Assembly (NCBI RefSeq): GCF_021496725.1
Contig: NZ_CP051215.1
Coordinates: forward strand, 310,001 to 374,000
Length of the DNA stretch: 64,000 bases
Direction: 5' to 3'
Source of the DNA: Spiroplasma platyhelix PALS-1
Lineage (GTDB): Bacteria; Bacillota_I; Bacilli_A; Mycoplasmatales; VBWQ01
Both the position numbers and the translations under genes were made by a program. Under the pieces are notes generated by a model, which was not told the origin of the DNA, did no database searches, and was given only the letters and a program-made list of their open reading frames with translations. Of the stretch, positions 1-9,177 are shown one piece after another (the stretch's first letter is position 1; every line of letters begins with the position of its first letter).

Positions 1-206
1 AACTCTTGAATTCTGGCTTCATTTTTTGCTTGTTCTTCACGAGCACTAGTATAATCAGCATTTTCTGATAAGTCTCCATCAGCACGAGCAGCCTTTAATC
101 TTTCTTTAATTTCTTCACGTTTGAAATTAATTAGATTATTTAATTCTTCTTTTAATTCTTGTAAACCTTGTTTAGTAATAATTATTTGGTTATTTTTTTC
201 AGCCAT
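1..206 (-). CDS. greA: Transcription elongation factor GreA, N-terminal part
   Basis: GreA enters the RNA polymerase secondary channel and stimulates cleavage of backtracked RNA. The 68 visible residues begin MAEKNNQIIITKQG and form the N-terminal coiled coil; the acidic tip GDLSENADY at residues 44-52 carries the expected Asp and Glu that place the catalytic metal. The start is ATG at 204-206, preceded by an AAGGAA ribosome site. The C-terminal domain lies outside the window. The gene follows the HPr-like gene on the same strand after a 15-base gap, so the two are probably co-transcribed. Confidence 0.93.
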   Translation of the reverse strand, partial: MAEKNNQIIITKQGLQELKEELNNLINFKREEIKERLKAARADGDLSENADYTSAREEQAKNEARIQE

Positions 207-221
207 TTTCAATTCCTTAAA

Positions 222-563
222 TTAAGCAATTAAGTTTTCGTCTTTTAAAACTTTTTTAATTGCTGTAATAATTTCTTTACAATTTGGTCCTTGAATAATA
301 AAAGCAATTTTATTTTCATTTTTAACAGCTAAGCCAATAAAACTTAGGATTGATTTCCCATTAGCTTTTGGTTCTTCACCAGTAAAGCTGATTTCATTGT
401 TAAGATCAGTATTGTCTGCTAATTTTATTACTTCAACAGTAGTATCCTGATATTTTTTGTCGCTTGTAATTGCAACAATTTTAGCTACAGGTCGAGCATG
501 TAACCCAACTTTAGCTTTATCTAATATTTGTACAGCATAAATTTCTTTATTTTCATTGTTCAT
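222..563 (-). CDS. HPr-family phosphocarrier protein with internal insertion
   Basis: HPr passes phosphate from enzyme I to sugar-specific EIIA proteins of the PTS. The motif GLHARP places the active histidine at residue 22, and GKSILS places the regulatory serine at about residue 71. Family members have about 88 residues and 31 positions between these sites; this one has 113 residues and 49 positions, so it carries about 18 extra residues between the second and third strands. The start is ATG 561-563 behind GGAGGGAA; an upstream in-frame ATG would place the ribosome site inside the gene. It could be the main HPr or a diverged paralogue, which the window cannot settle. Confidence 0.8.
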   Translation of the reverse strand: MNNENKEIYAVQILDKAKVGLHARPVAKIVAITSDKKYQDTTVEVIKLADNTDLNNEISFTGEEPKANGKSILSFIGLAVKNENKIAFIIQGPNCKEIITAIKKVLKDENLIA

Positions 564-724
564 ATATTTATTCCCTCCAAAAAAGAAAAAGTACAATATT
601 ATTTATAACATATTTTAAGCCAATATTAGCAAAAATAATCAAAAATTTTTAAAAAATAATATCATACTTAATAAAACTATGATATTATATATAAGTTGAA
701 AAGTGAAAGGAGCAAAAGACAAAC

Positions 725-901
725 ATGGCAAGAAAATGTGCAATTAGTGGTATTGGACCACTTTCAGGAAATAATCGTTCACACGCAATGAATGCAACTA
801 AAAGAAAATGAAACCCTAACTTACAAAAAGTTAGAATTAATGGTAAGGTAGTTTTTGTTAGCGCTCGTACTTTAAGAAGTTTAAGAAAAGAACGTATTTA
901 A
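725..901 (+). CDS. rpmB: 50S ribosomal protein L28
   Basis: A 58-residue basic protein beginning [21 protein letters not shown], matching bacterial L28, a component of the large ribosomal subunit. One UGA is read as Trp in KRKWNPN. The ribosome site AAAGGAG lies 12 bases before the ATG. It is a single-gene unit: it diverges from the HPr-like gene, has an AT-rich TATTATAT element about 40 bases upstream, and is followed by a hairpin terminator. The length is within the usual range of 58 to 78 residues. Confidence 0.95.
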
Positions 902-932
902 AAATCCTTGAATTAAATAATATTTTATTAAT

Positions 933-961
933 GATGACTTTAATTTTTTAGAGTCATTTTT
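933..961 (+). terminator. Intrinsic terminator of rpmB
   Basis: A stem ATGACT/AGTCAT with an AT-rich 12-base loop is followed by a run of T. It separates rpmB from the degV transcription unit. Confidence 0.6.
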
Positions 962-992
962 AAACATTTTGCTATTTTAATTAATAGAAATT

Positions 993-1001
993 TGTTATAA
1001 T
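993..1001 (+). promoter_or_regulatory. Extended -10 promoter for the DegV gene
   Basis: TGTTATAAT combines the TGn extension with a perfect TATAAT box (996-1001), 40 bases before the ATG. No good -35 box is visible. The same TGn arrangement recurs before the CPBP gene and the gene at 31127. Confidence 0.65.
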
Positions 1002-1041
1002 TTAAGAAAATTTGCTAGAAAGATTTAGCTAGGAGTGTTTA

Positions 1042-1917
1042 ATGAAAAAGAAAATTGGCATTATTACTGATTCATCAACAGGATTAAGTTTAGAAGAAAT
1101 TGAAAAATATTCTGATCTTATTGTTGTGCCTTTAGTAATAATTAATGAAGATAATCAAGTTTATGAGGATAATCATTTTGATATTAATAGTGAAAAAATT
1201 TATCAAGCAATGATTAAAGAAGATAAATTTTTAAAAACTAGTCAAACTAATCGAGAAAAATTACGTCAGTTTTGAATTCAAGCTTTAAAAGAATATGATG
1301 AAGTTTTATTTTTGCCAATTGCTCAAGCTGCATCAGGACAATATGATAGTGCTGTTGTTTTACAAAAAGAACCAGAATTTGCTAACAAAGTTGTTGTTTA
1401 CGAAACTGGGGCTGCTTCTGTACCTTTAAAAGCAATGGCTTTAATTGCTTTAAAACTAGCAAAAGAAAATCATAGTATGAAAGAAATTATTAAAGCATTA
1501 GATGAATTTCGTATTACTTATGAATGCTTCTTAACACCAGATAATTTATCATTTTTAGTTCGTGGTGGAAGAATCCCAAGTTCTTTGGCTAACATTGCTA
1601 ATTTCTTACGATTAAAAGCAATTATTGCTTGTAAAGAAAAGATTAAGAATCAAAAAATTAAACGTACTATGAGTTCTGCAATTAAAGAAATGTTGGAATT
1701 AATCATTGAACGAACAAAAAATTCTTTTGAACAAACTTTATATGTCATCAATGGATGATGTGATCAAAGTTTAATTGATAAAGCAGTTGCAACTGCACGT
1801 GAGTTAGGCTTTAAAAAAATTAAGATTGAACCATTGTGTAATATTTTGCAAACTCATACTGGTGACAATACAATTGGTTTTTCTGTTGTTGCTAATAAAT
1901 GAAATATTGAAGTATAA
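1042..1917 (+). CDS. DegV family fatty-acid-binding protein
   Basis: A 291-residue protein of the DegV family, two-domain proteins that bind a fatty acid; in Firmicutes the related FakB proteins present fatty acids to the kinase FakA. The N-terminal motif ITDSSTGLS (residues 7-15) and the later RGGRIP motif are characteristic. Several UGA codons are read as Trp (for example at 1273-1275). The start is ATG behind AGGAGTG. No fakA-like gene lies next to it. Family assignment is firm; the ligand and role are inferred from the family. Confidence 0.9.
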
Positions 1918-1952
1918 TATAGTTGTTTTAAAATTTAATAAAGGGGGAATTT

Positions 1953-2090
1953 ATGAAACGACTTTTGGTCTCGTTTTCTTTATTTAGATTAATAATTTTT
2001 TATGTTACATTTCTCTTCCACCAAGCGGGGGGGGGGGGAGAACATGACTGAAATTCAATTAAGATAACATTTGATTGAAAATGGAAATAG
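1953..2090 (+). CDS. Possible short ORF containing a 12-G tract
   Basis: An ATG behind a strong AAGGGGG site opens a 45-residue frame: a hydrophobic N-terminal half (LFRLIIFYVTFLF), then a Gly run encoded by the G tract, then an unrelated-looking tail ending at TAG. With 11 or 13 G the tail would be different and end sooner. I recognise no family. It may be translated, a gene remnant, or chance; the only real support is the ribosome site. Confidence 0.25.
2027..2038 (+). repeat. 12-base poly-G tract
   Basis: Twelve consecutive G in a very AT-rich background, inside or beside the short ORF at 1953. Long mononucleotide runs are prone to length change in replication and sequencing. Confidence 0.95.
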
Positions 2091-2151
2091 ACCCTAAACT
2101 TTTACACTAAAGAAGGAGCTTATTAATAGTTTGATAGTAAATTAGAAGAAT

Positions 2152-2191
2152 AAAAAAAGTATTTTTACATAATTGTAAAAATACTTTTTTT
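2152..2191. terminator. Bidirectional terminator between degV region and phoU
   Basis: A perfect 18-bp stem with a TAAT loop carries A runs on one side and T runs on the other, so it can work in both directions. The phoU stop codon (2190-2192) lies at its edge. Confidence 0.9.
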
Positions 2192-2870
2192 ATTGTTGTT
2201 CATCTGATAGCGATAAGTCGTAAAATTTACCTTTACTGATGTAGACAATTGTTTCACAAATGTTTACTAGATGATCACCAAGTCTTTCAATATACTTTAG
2301 TTGTTGCACACCTGCAGTGTACTGCTTGATTAGTTCTTTGTCTTTATTAATTTTAGTGAAGTTGTGCGTGATTTTTTTCATTGCATTTTTATAATTTTCA
2401 TCGATGACTTGATCTTTTTTTGCTGCTGCTAGAGCTGGCTTGATTTCTTCTTTTTCAATTGACTCAGCAATTAAGTCCATCATTTCAAAAGCTGTATCCA
2501 TTAAATTACTAATTTCTTTGACTAGTTCAGTTTCGGGTTTGTATCTAACATTAAACTTAGAGATATTTTTTGCATAGTTGGAAATACGTTCTAAGTCACG
2601 AATGATGTTCATATAGCCGATGATTATTCTTAAATCAGTAGCAAATGGTTGTTGCGATGCTATTCGTCAAATTGCAGTTGTTGTTAGGCTTTCAGCAACT
2701 TTTCTTATTTCTTGATCATTCTCAATAATTTGTTTTGAAATATCATAATCATGATTTTGAATGGCAAGTAAGGCTTGTTCATGTTCTTTTTTGACATTAT
2801 ATAATAGATCAAGTAAGTCTTCTTTTAATTTTTTAATTTGGTTATCAAAACGATTTTTATTTGTCAGCAT
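2190..2870 (-). CDS. phoU: Phosphate transport regulator PhoU
   Basis: PhoU links the Pst phosphate transporter to phosphate regulation. The 226-residue protein is helical, with the repeated PhoU pattern including DLRIIIGYMNIIRDLERISNYAKNI cut by acidic metal-binding residues, and ERLGDHLVNICE near the C-terminus. One UGA (2664-2666) is read as Trp. The start is ATG 2868-2870 behind AAGGGGG. It is the last gene of the pst operon, 23 bases after pstB. No PhoR/PhoB pair is visible in the window, so how it signals here is unknown. Confidence 0.93.
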
Positions 2871-2893
2871 AGTAGTGTTCCCCCTTTCTTTTT

Positions 2894-4093
2894 TTAGCCA
2901 AAGCGACCGGTGATATATTCTTCAGTTTGTTTGCTATCAGGACGAGAAAATAGTTTTTTTGTTTCATTGAATTCAATTAACTTGCCATTTAAGAAGAATG
3001 CAGTTTGATGAGATACTCTTGCTGCTTGTTGCATTGAGTGAGTGACAATAATAATGGTGTATTCTTTTTTTAATTGGTTGATTAGTTCTTCAATTTTAGC
3101 TGAAGCAATTGGGTCTAGAGCAGATGTGGGTTCATCCATCAGTAGAACTTCAGGCTTTAAAGCAAGTGCTCGTGCAATACATAAACGTTGTTGTTGTCCT
3201 CCTGATAGACCTAGAGCAGAACTATAGAGATGAGTAGATACCTCTTCTCATAGAGCAGCTTTTTTTAAAGAATCTTCAACAATTTGATTTAAAACTTTTT
3301 TATTTTTAATTCCTTGGTTTCTTGGCCCGTAAGCAATATTATCGTAAATTGACATCGGGAAGGGGTTAGCTTTTTGAAAAACCATTCCGACCTTTGTTCT
3401 TAGAGTGATGACATTTTTGTTGTTTTCATAAATGTTTTGGTCGTTAAATAGAACTTCACCATTAATTTTAGTACCTTCAGTTAGGTCATTCATACGGTTT
3501 AATGTTCTTAATAGGGTTGATTTTCCACAACCACTAGGACCAATTAGTGCAGTAACTTTGTTACGAGTTAATTCTAAATTGATGTCATATAAAGCTTGTT
3601 TGCTGCCATTTTCGTAATAAAAATTTAAATTTTTAATTTTAAAAACTTTATCGTCAAGAACTTTTACTTTGTTGTTTGTTTTTGGATTTTGTTTCTTAGA
3701 AGTTTTTTTATTTTTAATTTTAGTAATTAGAGCATGTCTTTTCTTTTGTTTTAAAGTTTTTGTTGTTTGCTTTTTATTTTGTTTATTTTTATTAGATGGT
3801 TTATTTTGTTTCTTTGCTATTTTTTTGCTACTTTTGTTAGTTTTTTTCGTAGAATGTTTTTTAGTTAATTTTTTATTTTTTATTTTGTTTGCTTTTTTTT
3901 CTGACTTCTTTGTTGCTTTCACTATTTTCTTAGCAGCTTTTTTGCTTTTTATTTCGTTTATTTTTATTCTGATCTGCATAATAAAATTGCTAATTTTTAC
4001 TGTTTCGGTTTTTGTGTTTTTTTCTGTTGTTTTTTTGTCGCTTTTTGGGTTTTTCTTTCGCTTATCTTTAGTTTTATTAAGTCGATTGTTCAT
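2894..4093 (-). CDS. pstB: Phosphate ABC transporter ATP-binding protein with Lys-rich N-terminal extension
   Basis: PstB hydrolyses ATP to drive phosphate import through the PstCA permease. The ABC domain begins near residue 150; Walker [10 protein letters not shown] is at 185-193, and Walker B with [10 protein letters not shown] and the downstream VTHSMQQA switch histidine are in the C-terminal half. About 145 residues before the domain form an extension made mostly of Lys, Asn, Thr and Ser, with no recognisable fold; total length is 399 against about 260 for typical PstB. The start is ATG 4091-4093 behind AGGAGG. The only other ATG in the extension is codon 39, so most of it is retained either way. 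The first 97 bases overlap the end of pstCA in another frame if UGA is read as Trp there. Confidence 0.93.
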
Positions 4094-6057
4094 CTTGTAT
4101 TTCCTCCTGACGTATTGTTTTTAGCATTATTAGCAAAATGTTTTGCTAAGAAATTTAGTAGATAAATTAAAACAATGGTAATGAAGGCTGTTTCATACAT
4201 TAAATTAATTTTATTTGGTAGGGGTGAATCTTTGTTAAGAAAAATAATATGAGTAGTTAGAGTTTGCCCTGAGCTTAAAAATCCTTTGTCAGGGAATTGT
4301 AATGTTGAACCTAATGTTAAGTAAACAGGAGCAGATTCACCAATGATTCTTCCCATTGTTAGGATCATACTTGTGATGATTCCTAGTAAAGCATTAGGGA
4401 TAACTACTTTTGTTATCGTACCAATTTTATTAGCTCCTAAAGCTAAAGATGCTTCTCTTAATTCATCTGGTACTGCTTTTAAAGAATCTTCAACAGCTTT
4501 AATAATTACTGGTAGAACAACAAGTGTTAATGTTAGACCTGTACTAATTATTGTAAAGCCAAATCCCAGAAAATCAATAAATAAGATTAATCCAAACATT
4601 CCATAGATAATTGATGGCGTAGAAACTAGAGTATTTAAAAAGAAGCGAATAGAGTTAGCAAATTTATTTTTCTTGATACCACTATATTCATTTAAATAGA
4701 TGGCAATCATAATTCCAATTGGCATAGCAATTGTAATTGCAACAATAACCAATAAGAATGTTGTGAACAAGAGAGACATATAGCCACCTCGTCCAGTAAG
4801 TGGATTAACTTCAGTGGTAAAGAATTGAGCTAAATGAAAGTTTCAGATGCTTTCTCCTGCAGCAGGACGGAAATTAAAAATACCTTCTAAAATAATGTCG
4901 CCAATAATTCAGATAATTAGACCCATTGTTAGTGCTCAAGCAAGTGACATAAAGCCAATTCTAATGTAGTCTCAAGTTTGACTGACCTTGCGATTGTTCA
5001 GTGTTTTTTGATAGATTAGTTTTTTCATTTTTGTGTCATTTAAATTCAATGTTTTTAAGTCAGGAGTTTTTTCCTTGCCAATTCTTTTTGCACGATAATC
5101 ATGAGTTTTATAAATTATTAAAACGATAACATTAATAATTGTCACAATTATGAATAAGAAAATTCCAACAGCATATAAAGCAGAACTATGAAGAGTACTT
5201 GTTGTTTCATTAATCTCAATTCCAATAATTCCTGCTAGCGTTGTGATTGAAGAAAAGAAAAATGCTAAGGGACCATTCATGGTGTCAGGAGAAAAGACGC
5301 TACCTCCAGCAATCATGATCACTGCCATTGTTTCACCAATTACTCGGCCAAAACCAAAGATAACAGCTCCAATAATTTTTGTTAGAGCAGATTTAAAAAC
5401 AATTCTAAAAGTAGTATTCGCTTGACTAATTCCTAAAGCTAGAGAAGCGTAACGGTGTGATTTAGCAACTCCGTTAATTGCGTTGACAGATAGAGAAATA
5501 ATTGTTGGCAAGGCCATTAAAGCTAAGATGAAACTAGCTGTCATCATATTTTCTTTGGTTGGTGCTCCCATTTTGACAAAAATTGGACCAATCACCATTA
5601 ATCCAAAAGCACCAAAAACAACTGAAGGAATTCCAGATAGTAATTCAATTAATGTTAGACTAGTTTTTTTAATTTTTTTTGGTAGAAATTCACAAATAAA
5701 TAATGAAGAAAGTATTCCTAAAGGGACAGCTAGAATCATTGAGAACAAGCAAACCCAAAAAGTTCCTGTGATGAATGGTAGAACACCAAATGATGGAGGA
5801 TCATCTGAAGGAGCTCACTTATTTCCTACTAAAAGATTTCAGAATCCATATCTTTGGAAGGCTGTAACTGATTGAGCAATCACAAAACCAATTAAAGAAG
5901 CAAAAAGCAATAAAGTAAGCAATAAAAAAAATCAAATGACAATTTTTGCAATTAAGTCATGTAAATTTTTTGTTTCTTCGCTAATAAAAGTATCTTGATT
6001 TCTACGATTAAAAAGATTGATTTTTTGCCAAAAGGCTTTTTTTGTTTTTATTTCCAC
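3997..6057 (-). CDS. pstCA: Fused phosphate ABC transporter permease PstC-PstA
   Basis: Both permease subunits of the phosphate importer are one polypeptide. Residues about 1-360 form the PstC half (EAA-type loop [11 protein letters not shown]) and residues from about 362 the PstA half ([14 protein letters not shown]), joined through a UGA-Trp codon at 4972-4974 with no stop or restart. The start is GTG 6055-6057 behind AAGGAG, 10 bases after pstS. At 4090-4092 the frame meets UGA overlapping the pstB ATG; read as Trp it adds a 31-residue Lys/Gln-rich tail ending at TAA 3997-3999 (686 residues). If UGA terminated there, the protein would have 655. Fused permeases are known in other Mollicutes. 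Confidence 0.9.
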
Positions 6058-6067
6058 AATTAACTCC

Positions 6068-6955
6068 TTATGCTCAACCTGATAATCACTCTTGTAATTG
6101 ATTATTAACGGGATCGCTAATGTCTATTCTTGGTCCATACTTTTTAAAAATTGCTTCTACTTCAGGAGGATTTTCGATATAAATTCACTTTAAAAGACCA
6201 GCAATTTCTGCACTATATTTATAATTTTTTTTAAGTAAACCAGTAAAAGGTCTTCATAATTCATAAAGTTTATTTTTAATATTATCTTCAGTTGCTTTTT
6301 TCTGATTTCAGTATCCTGAACTAACACGCATATTTTTTGCTTGATTGATATCAGCAAAAGATGTATAGCCAATACTTCCAGGTTCTAGATTTAACATCGC
6401 ACTACTAGAATCGACAGTGTTAGCTTCGTAGTAAGTTTCTCCTGAAAGAACTTTGTTATCAAAAACATCTCTTGTTCCTGAACCATTAGGTCTAGTAAAG
6501 AGTTTTGCTGGTGTATAGCTTTTAATTTGGTCAGGAAAAACTTCATCTCAACGCTTATGATTTAGATATAATTGCTTTACTGTTTCTGAATTGAAATTTA
6601 AAGGAGTATCAGGGTTTTCTAAATTAGGTAAATTGTAAACAATAACTAACGCATCACGCATTAATTGAAAAGAAAGAAGATTAGGATTAGTGTTAGTGTA
6701 ATCTTTTGAAAGTCAACCAATGGCAAATAAATCATTGTCAACTCTAATAGGAGCTCCAGATGAAGCTGAGCTAACATAATTGAAGTCACCTTTTTTATGA
6801 TTATTAGGATAATTATGTAATAATTCTTCCATTACAGGAGCAACTGAGCTTGATCCTCCTAATAGGAAGTACGGACTGTGATTTACTAAAGTAACAATAA
6901 AAATTGCTAATAAGGTTAAAAGCCATAAAGATATTCATATGCGTTTTCATTTCAT
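6068..6955 (-). CDS. pstS: Phosphate-binding protein PstS, membrane-anchored
   Basis: PstS captures phosphate outside the cell for the PstCAB importer. The protein has 295 residues: an N-terminal hydrophobic anchor (residues about 5-25) without a lipobox Cys, then the phosphate-loop motif GGSSSVAPVMEEL and FTRPNGSGTRDVF, both typical of PstS. Several UGA codons are Trp. The start is ATG 6953-6955 behind AGGTGA. It is the first gene of the pstS-pstCA-pstB-phoU operon. Most Gram-positive PstS proteins are lipoproteins; here a transmembrane helix appears to do the anchoring. Confidence 0.9.
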
Positions 6956-7124
6956 TGTCTATGTTCACCTGAATTGAATAAATCTTTTACTTATTTTTAT
7001 CATTATTTTATATTACACGGTAATTATAACAATATATTAAAAATAAATAATAAAAAAATATTTTTTCTTAAGTGCTCTTAGAAATTGTTGTAATTAAATA
7101 ATATTTTATTTAATTAATCCTTTA

Positions 7125-7133
7125 TGTTATACT
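7125..7133 (+). promoter_or_regulatory. Extended -10 promoter for the CPBP gene
   Basis: TGTTATACT (TGn plus TATACT) lies 32 bases before the ATG at 7165. No clear -35 box. Confidence 0.55.
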
Positions 7134-7164
7134 TATTAAAAAACTTTATCTTTAAGAAAGAAAG

Positions 7165-8199
7165 ATGATTTTGATGACTGAAAGTTCAACAAAAAGTACT
7201 AAAGCAAAGAAAATAAATAATGAATGAAAAAAGTATTTCACTAGTAAAGAAATTAGTTCTGATCATGACTATCCGTTTAATTTTAAAAATGCTAATTGAT
7301 ATGTAAGTATTGTTTATTTGACTACTTTTATTGCAATACCAATTATTTATAATTTAGTTAAAAATTATGCTTACAATGTTGTGTTGGTTGATGGTAAGTT
7401 ACCTAATCCATGAAATAATCTTGAGTTATTAATTACTATTGCGTTACCAATTATTGGAGCAGGAATAGCTTTTGCTGTTGATTGAAAAGCAATGGCTAAA
7501 AATGGAGCATGAGCAGCCTACACACATTTTCTTTTTGGAATTATTAGTTCTTTTTTTGTTAGTTTGTTTTTAATTGAAACAGGAGCGGTTTCAGGAAAAG
7601 TTGATGATGCAATTTATTTAGCTGTTGGTTTTTTAGTTCAGATAATTATTCAATTTATTGGTTCATTAGTAGTTATTTTTACTAATAAAGCACTAAGAAA
7701 ACAAATTATTGCAACTTTTAAAGAAGCTAAACTAGATTTATTAATTTGAATTCTAGTATTTTTAGCTCTTGTTTCAATTTTAAATTTTGCTTTTAATGCA
7801 ATTTCAAATTCTGTCAACACAAATATTCTTGCTGATAATACTGGTAACAGTAAAAATCAAAATCAATTGGTATTTATGGCTACGACACCTTTAGGAATTT
7901 TTGCGTTAGTTCTTGGTTCAATTTTCTTAGCACCAATTAATGAAGAGATTTCTTATCGCTATGGAACGTTTAGTATTGTCCGTCATAAATGAATTGGCTT
8001 TAGCGCTTCTTTAATTTATTTCCCTGCTATGCATATTATGGGTAGTGGTGATTGAAATAATATCTTTGGTTATTTAGGATCGGGAATTATGGCTCCATTG
8101 TTGTTTGTTTGCACTAGAGGTAATACTACATATACTCTTGGGTTACATATGTTGTTAAACACAATTGCAACAATTACTTTATTTGCCACAATGAAATAA
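7165..8199 (+). CDS. CPBP-family intramembrane metalloprotease
   Basis: A multi-pass membrane protein of 344 residues with the three CPBP (CAAX protease/bacteriocin-processing) motifs in order in its C-terminal third: EEISYRYG, then H in PAMHIMG, then HMLLNT. In this family the Glu and His residues bind a metal and cleave peptides within the membrane. The N-terminal half has additional hydrophobic segments. An alternative ATG at 7174 would shorten it by three residues; the purine-rich AAGAAAGAAAG upstream does not decide. It leads a cluster with rluA (gap of 3 bases) and the flippase. The substrate is unknown. Confidence 0.85.
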
Positions 8200-8202
8200 A
8201 TC

Positions 8203-9156
8203 ATGATTAAATTAGTTGTTCAAAAAAATGATAGCAATCAAACTTTAATTAACTTTTTAAAGAAGACTTTTAAGCATGAATCACTAGCAAAAATCTATCA
8301 TTTATTTTATAAAAAGAAAATTAAAGTCAACAATAAGAGAGTTACAAATTTTAAATATTTAGTACAAACTGATGATGTCATTTTAATTTATGATCATCAA
8401 TTAACTTTAGTTGATAAAGAAACTTTAGTTGATCCACAAATGAAACCAGAAATTGCCTATCAAGATCAACAAATTTTAGTTGTTGTCAAAGATCATGGTA
8501 TTGTTACACATAGTCCTACTAGTCAATCATTAGATAATATTGTGCGCTACTATCTTTTGCAAAAAGAACCAAAGTTATTTGATAATCAAACGTTTACTAT
8601 TAGTCATCAGTATCGTTTAGATAAATTAACTAAAGGATTAGTGATTTATCCAAAAACAAAAATAGCGCAACAAATTTTAGTTAAAGCTCAAGCAGAAAAC
8701 AATATCATTAAAAAATATTTGGTAGTTTGTCAAGGCAAGTTAACTAAAGAAATGCATGTTAGTGGTTTTATTTTTAAAGATGAAATTAATCAAAAAATGG
8801 TTTTTACTAAAAAACAAGTTAGAAATAGTAAAAATTGTCAAACAATTATTAAACCATTAAAAGTAATTGGTGATTTTTCTTTACTTGAATGTCAATTAGT
8901 GACAGGAAGAAAGCATCAAATTCGTGCTACTTTAGCATATTTAAACCTACCAATTATTGGTGATGAAAAGTACGGATCTGAATATTTTTTAAAAAATCAA
9001 ATTTTATTGTTTGCTTATTATTTGGGATTTCAAAACTTAGCAGCACCCTTAGAATATTTAAATAAGCAAAAAATTACTTTATTTGCTTGTAAAGCAGAGT
9101 TAGAAAAGATGATGAGAACAGGGTTTGATAAAAAAGTGATAAAATATCTTTATTAG
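8203..9156 (+). CDS. RluA-family RNA pseudouridine synthase
   Basis: A 317-residue enzyme that isomerises uridine to pseudouridine in RNA, most likely 23S rRNA (RluC/RluD type). An S4-like RNA-binding region occupies residues about 14-55; the catalytic motif YRLDKLTKGL places the catalytic Asp at residue 140. TGRKHQIRATLAYLNLPIIGD is the typical C-terminal motif region. It follows the CPBP gene by 3 bases and precedes the flippase by 21, suggesting one transcript. The target uridine cannot be read from sequence. Confidence 0.9.
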   Translation: MIKLVVQKNDSNQTLINFLKKTFKHESLAKIYHLFYKKKIKVNNKRVTNFKYLVQTDDVILIYDHQLTLVDKETLVDPQMKPEIAYQDQQILVVVKDHGIVTHSPTSQSLDNIVRYYLLQKEPKLFDNQTFTISHQYRLDKLTKGLVIYPKTKIAQQILVKAQAENNIIKKYLVVCQGKLTKEMHVSGFIFKDEINQKMVFTKKQVRNSKNCQTIIKPLKVIGDFSLLECQLVTGRKHQIRATLAYLNLPIIGDEKYGSEYFLKNQILLFAYYLGFQNLAAPLEYLNKQKITLFACKAELEKMMRTGFDKKVIKYLY

Positions 9157-9177
9157 TAATTTAGATAGGAGTGCCTA

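Noticed and set aside
3669-4124. Phe/Leu-rich open frame on the plus strand
   Set aside because: It is the complement of the Lys-rich pstB extension (AAA/AAG read as TTT/CTT), without a ribosome site.
4090-6057. Separate pstA and pstC genes
   Set aside because: The apparent stop at 4972 is UGA, read as Trp; there is no other stop and no ribosome site between the halves.
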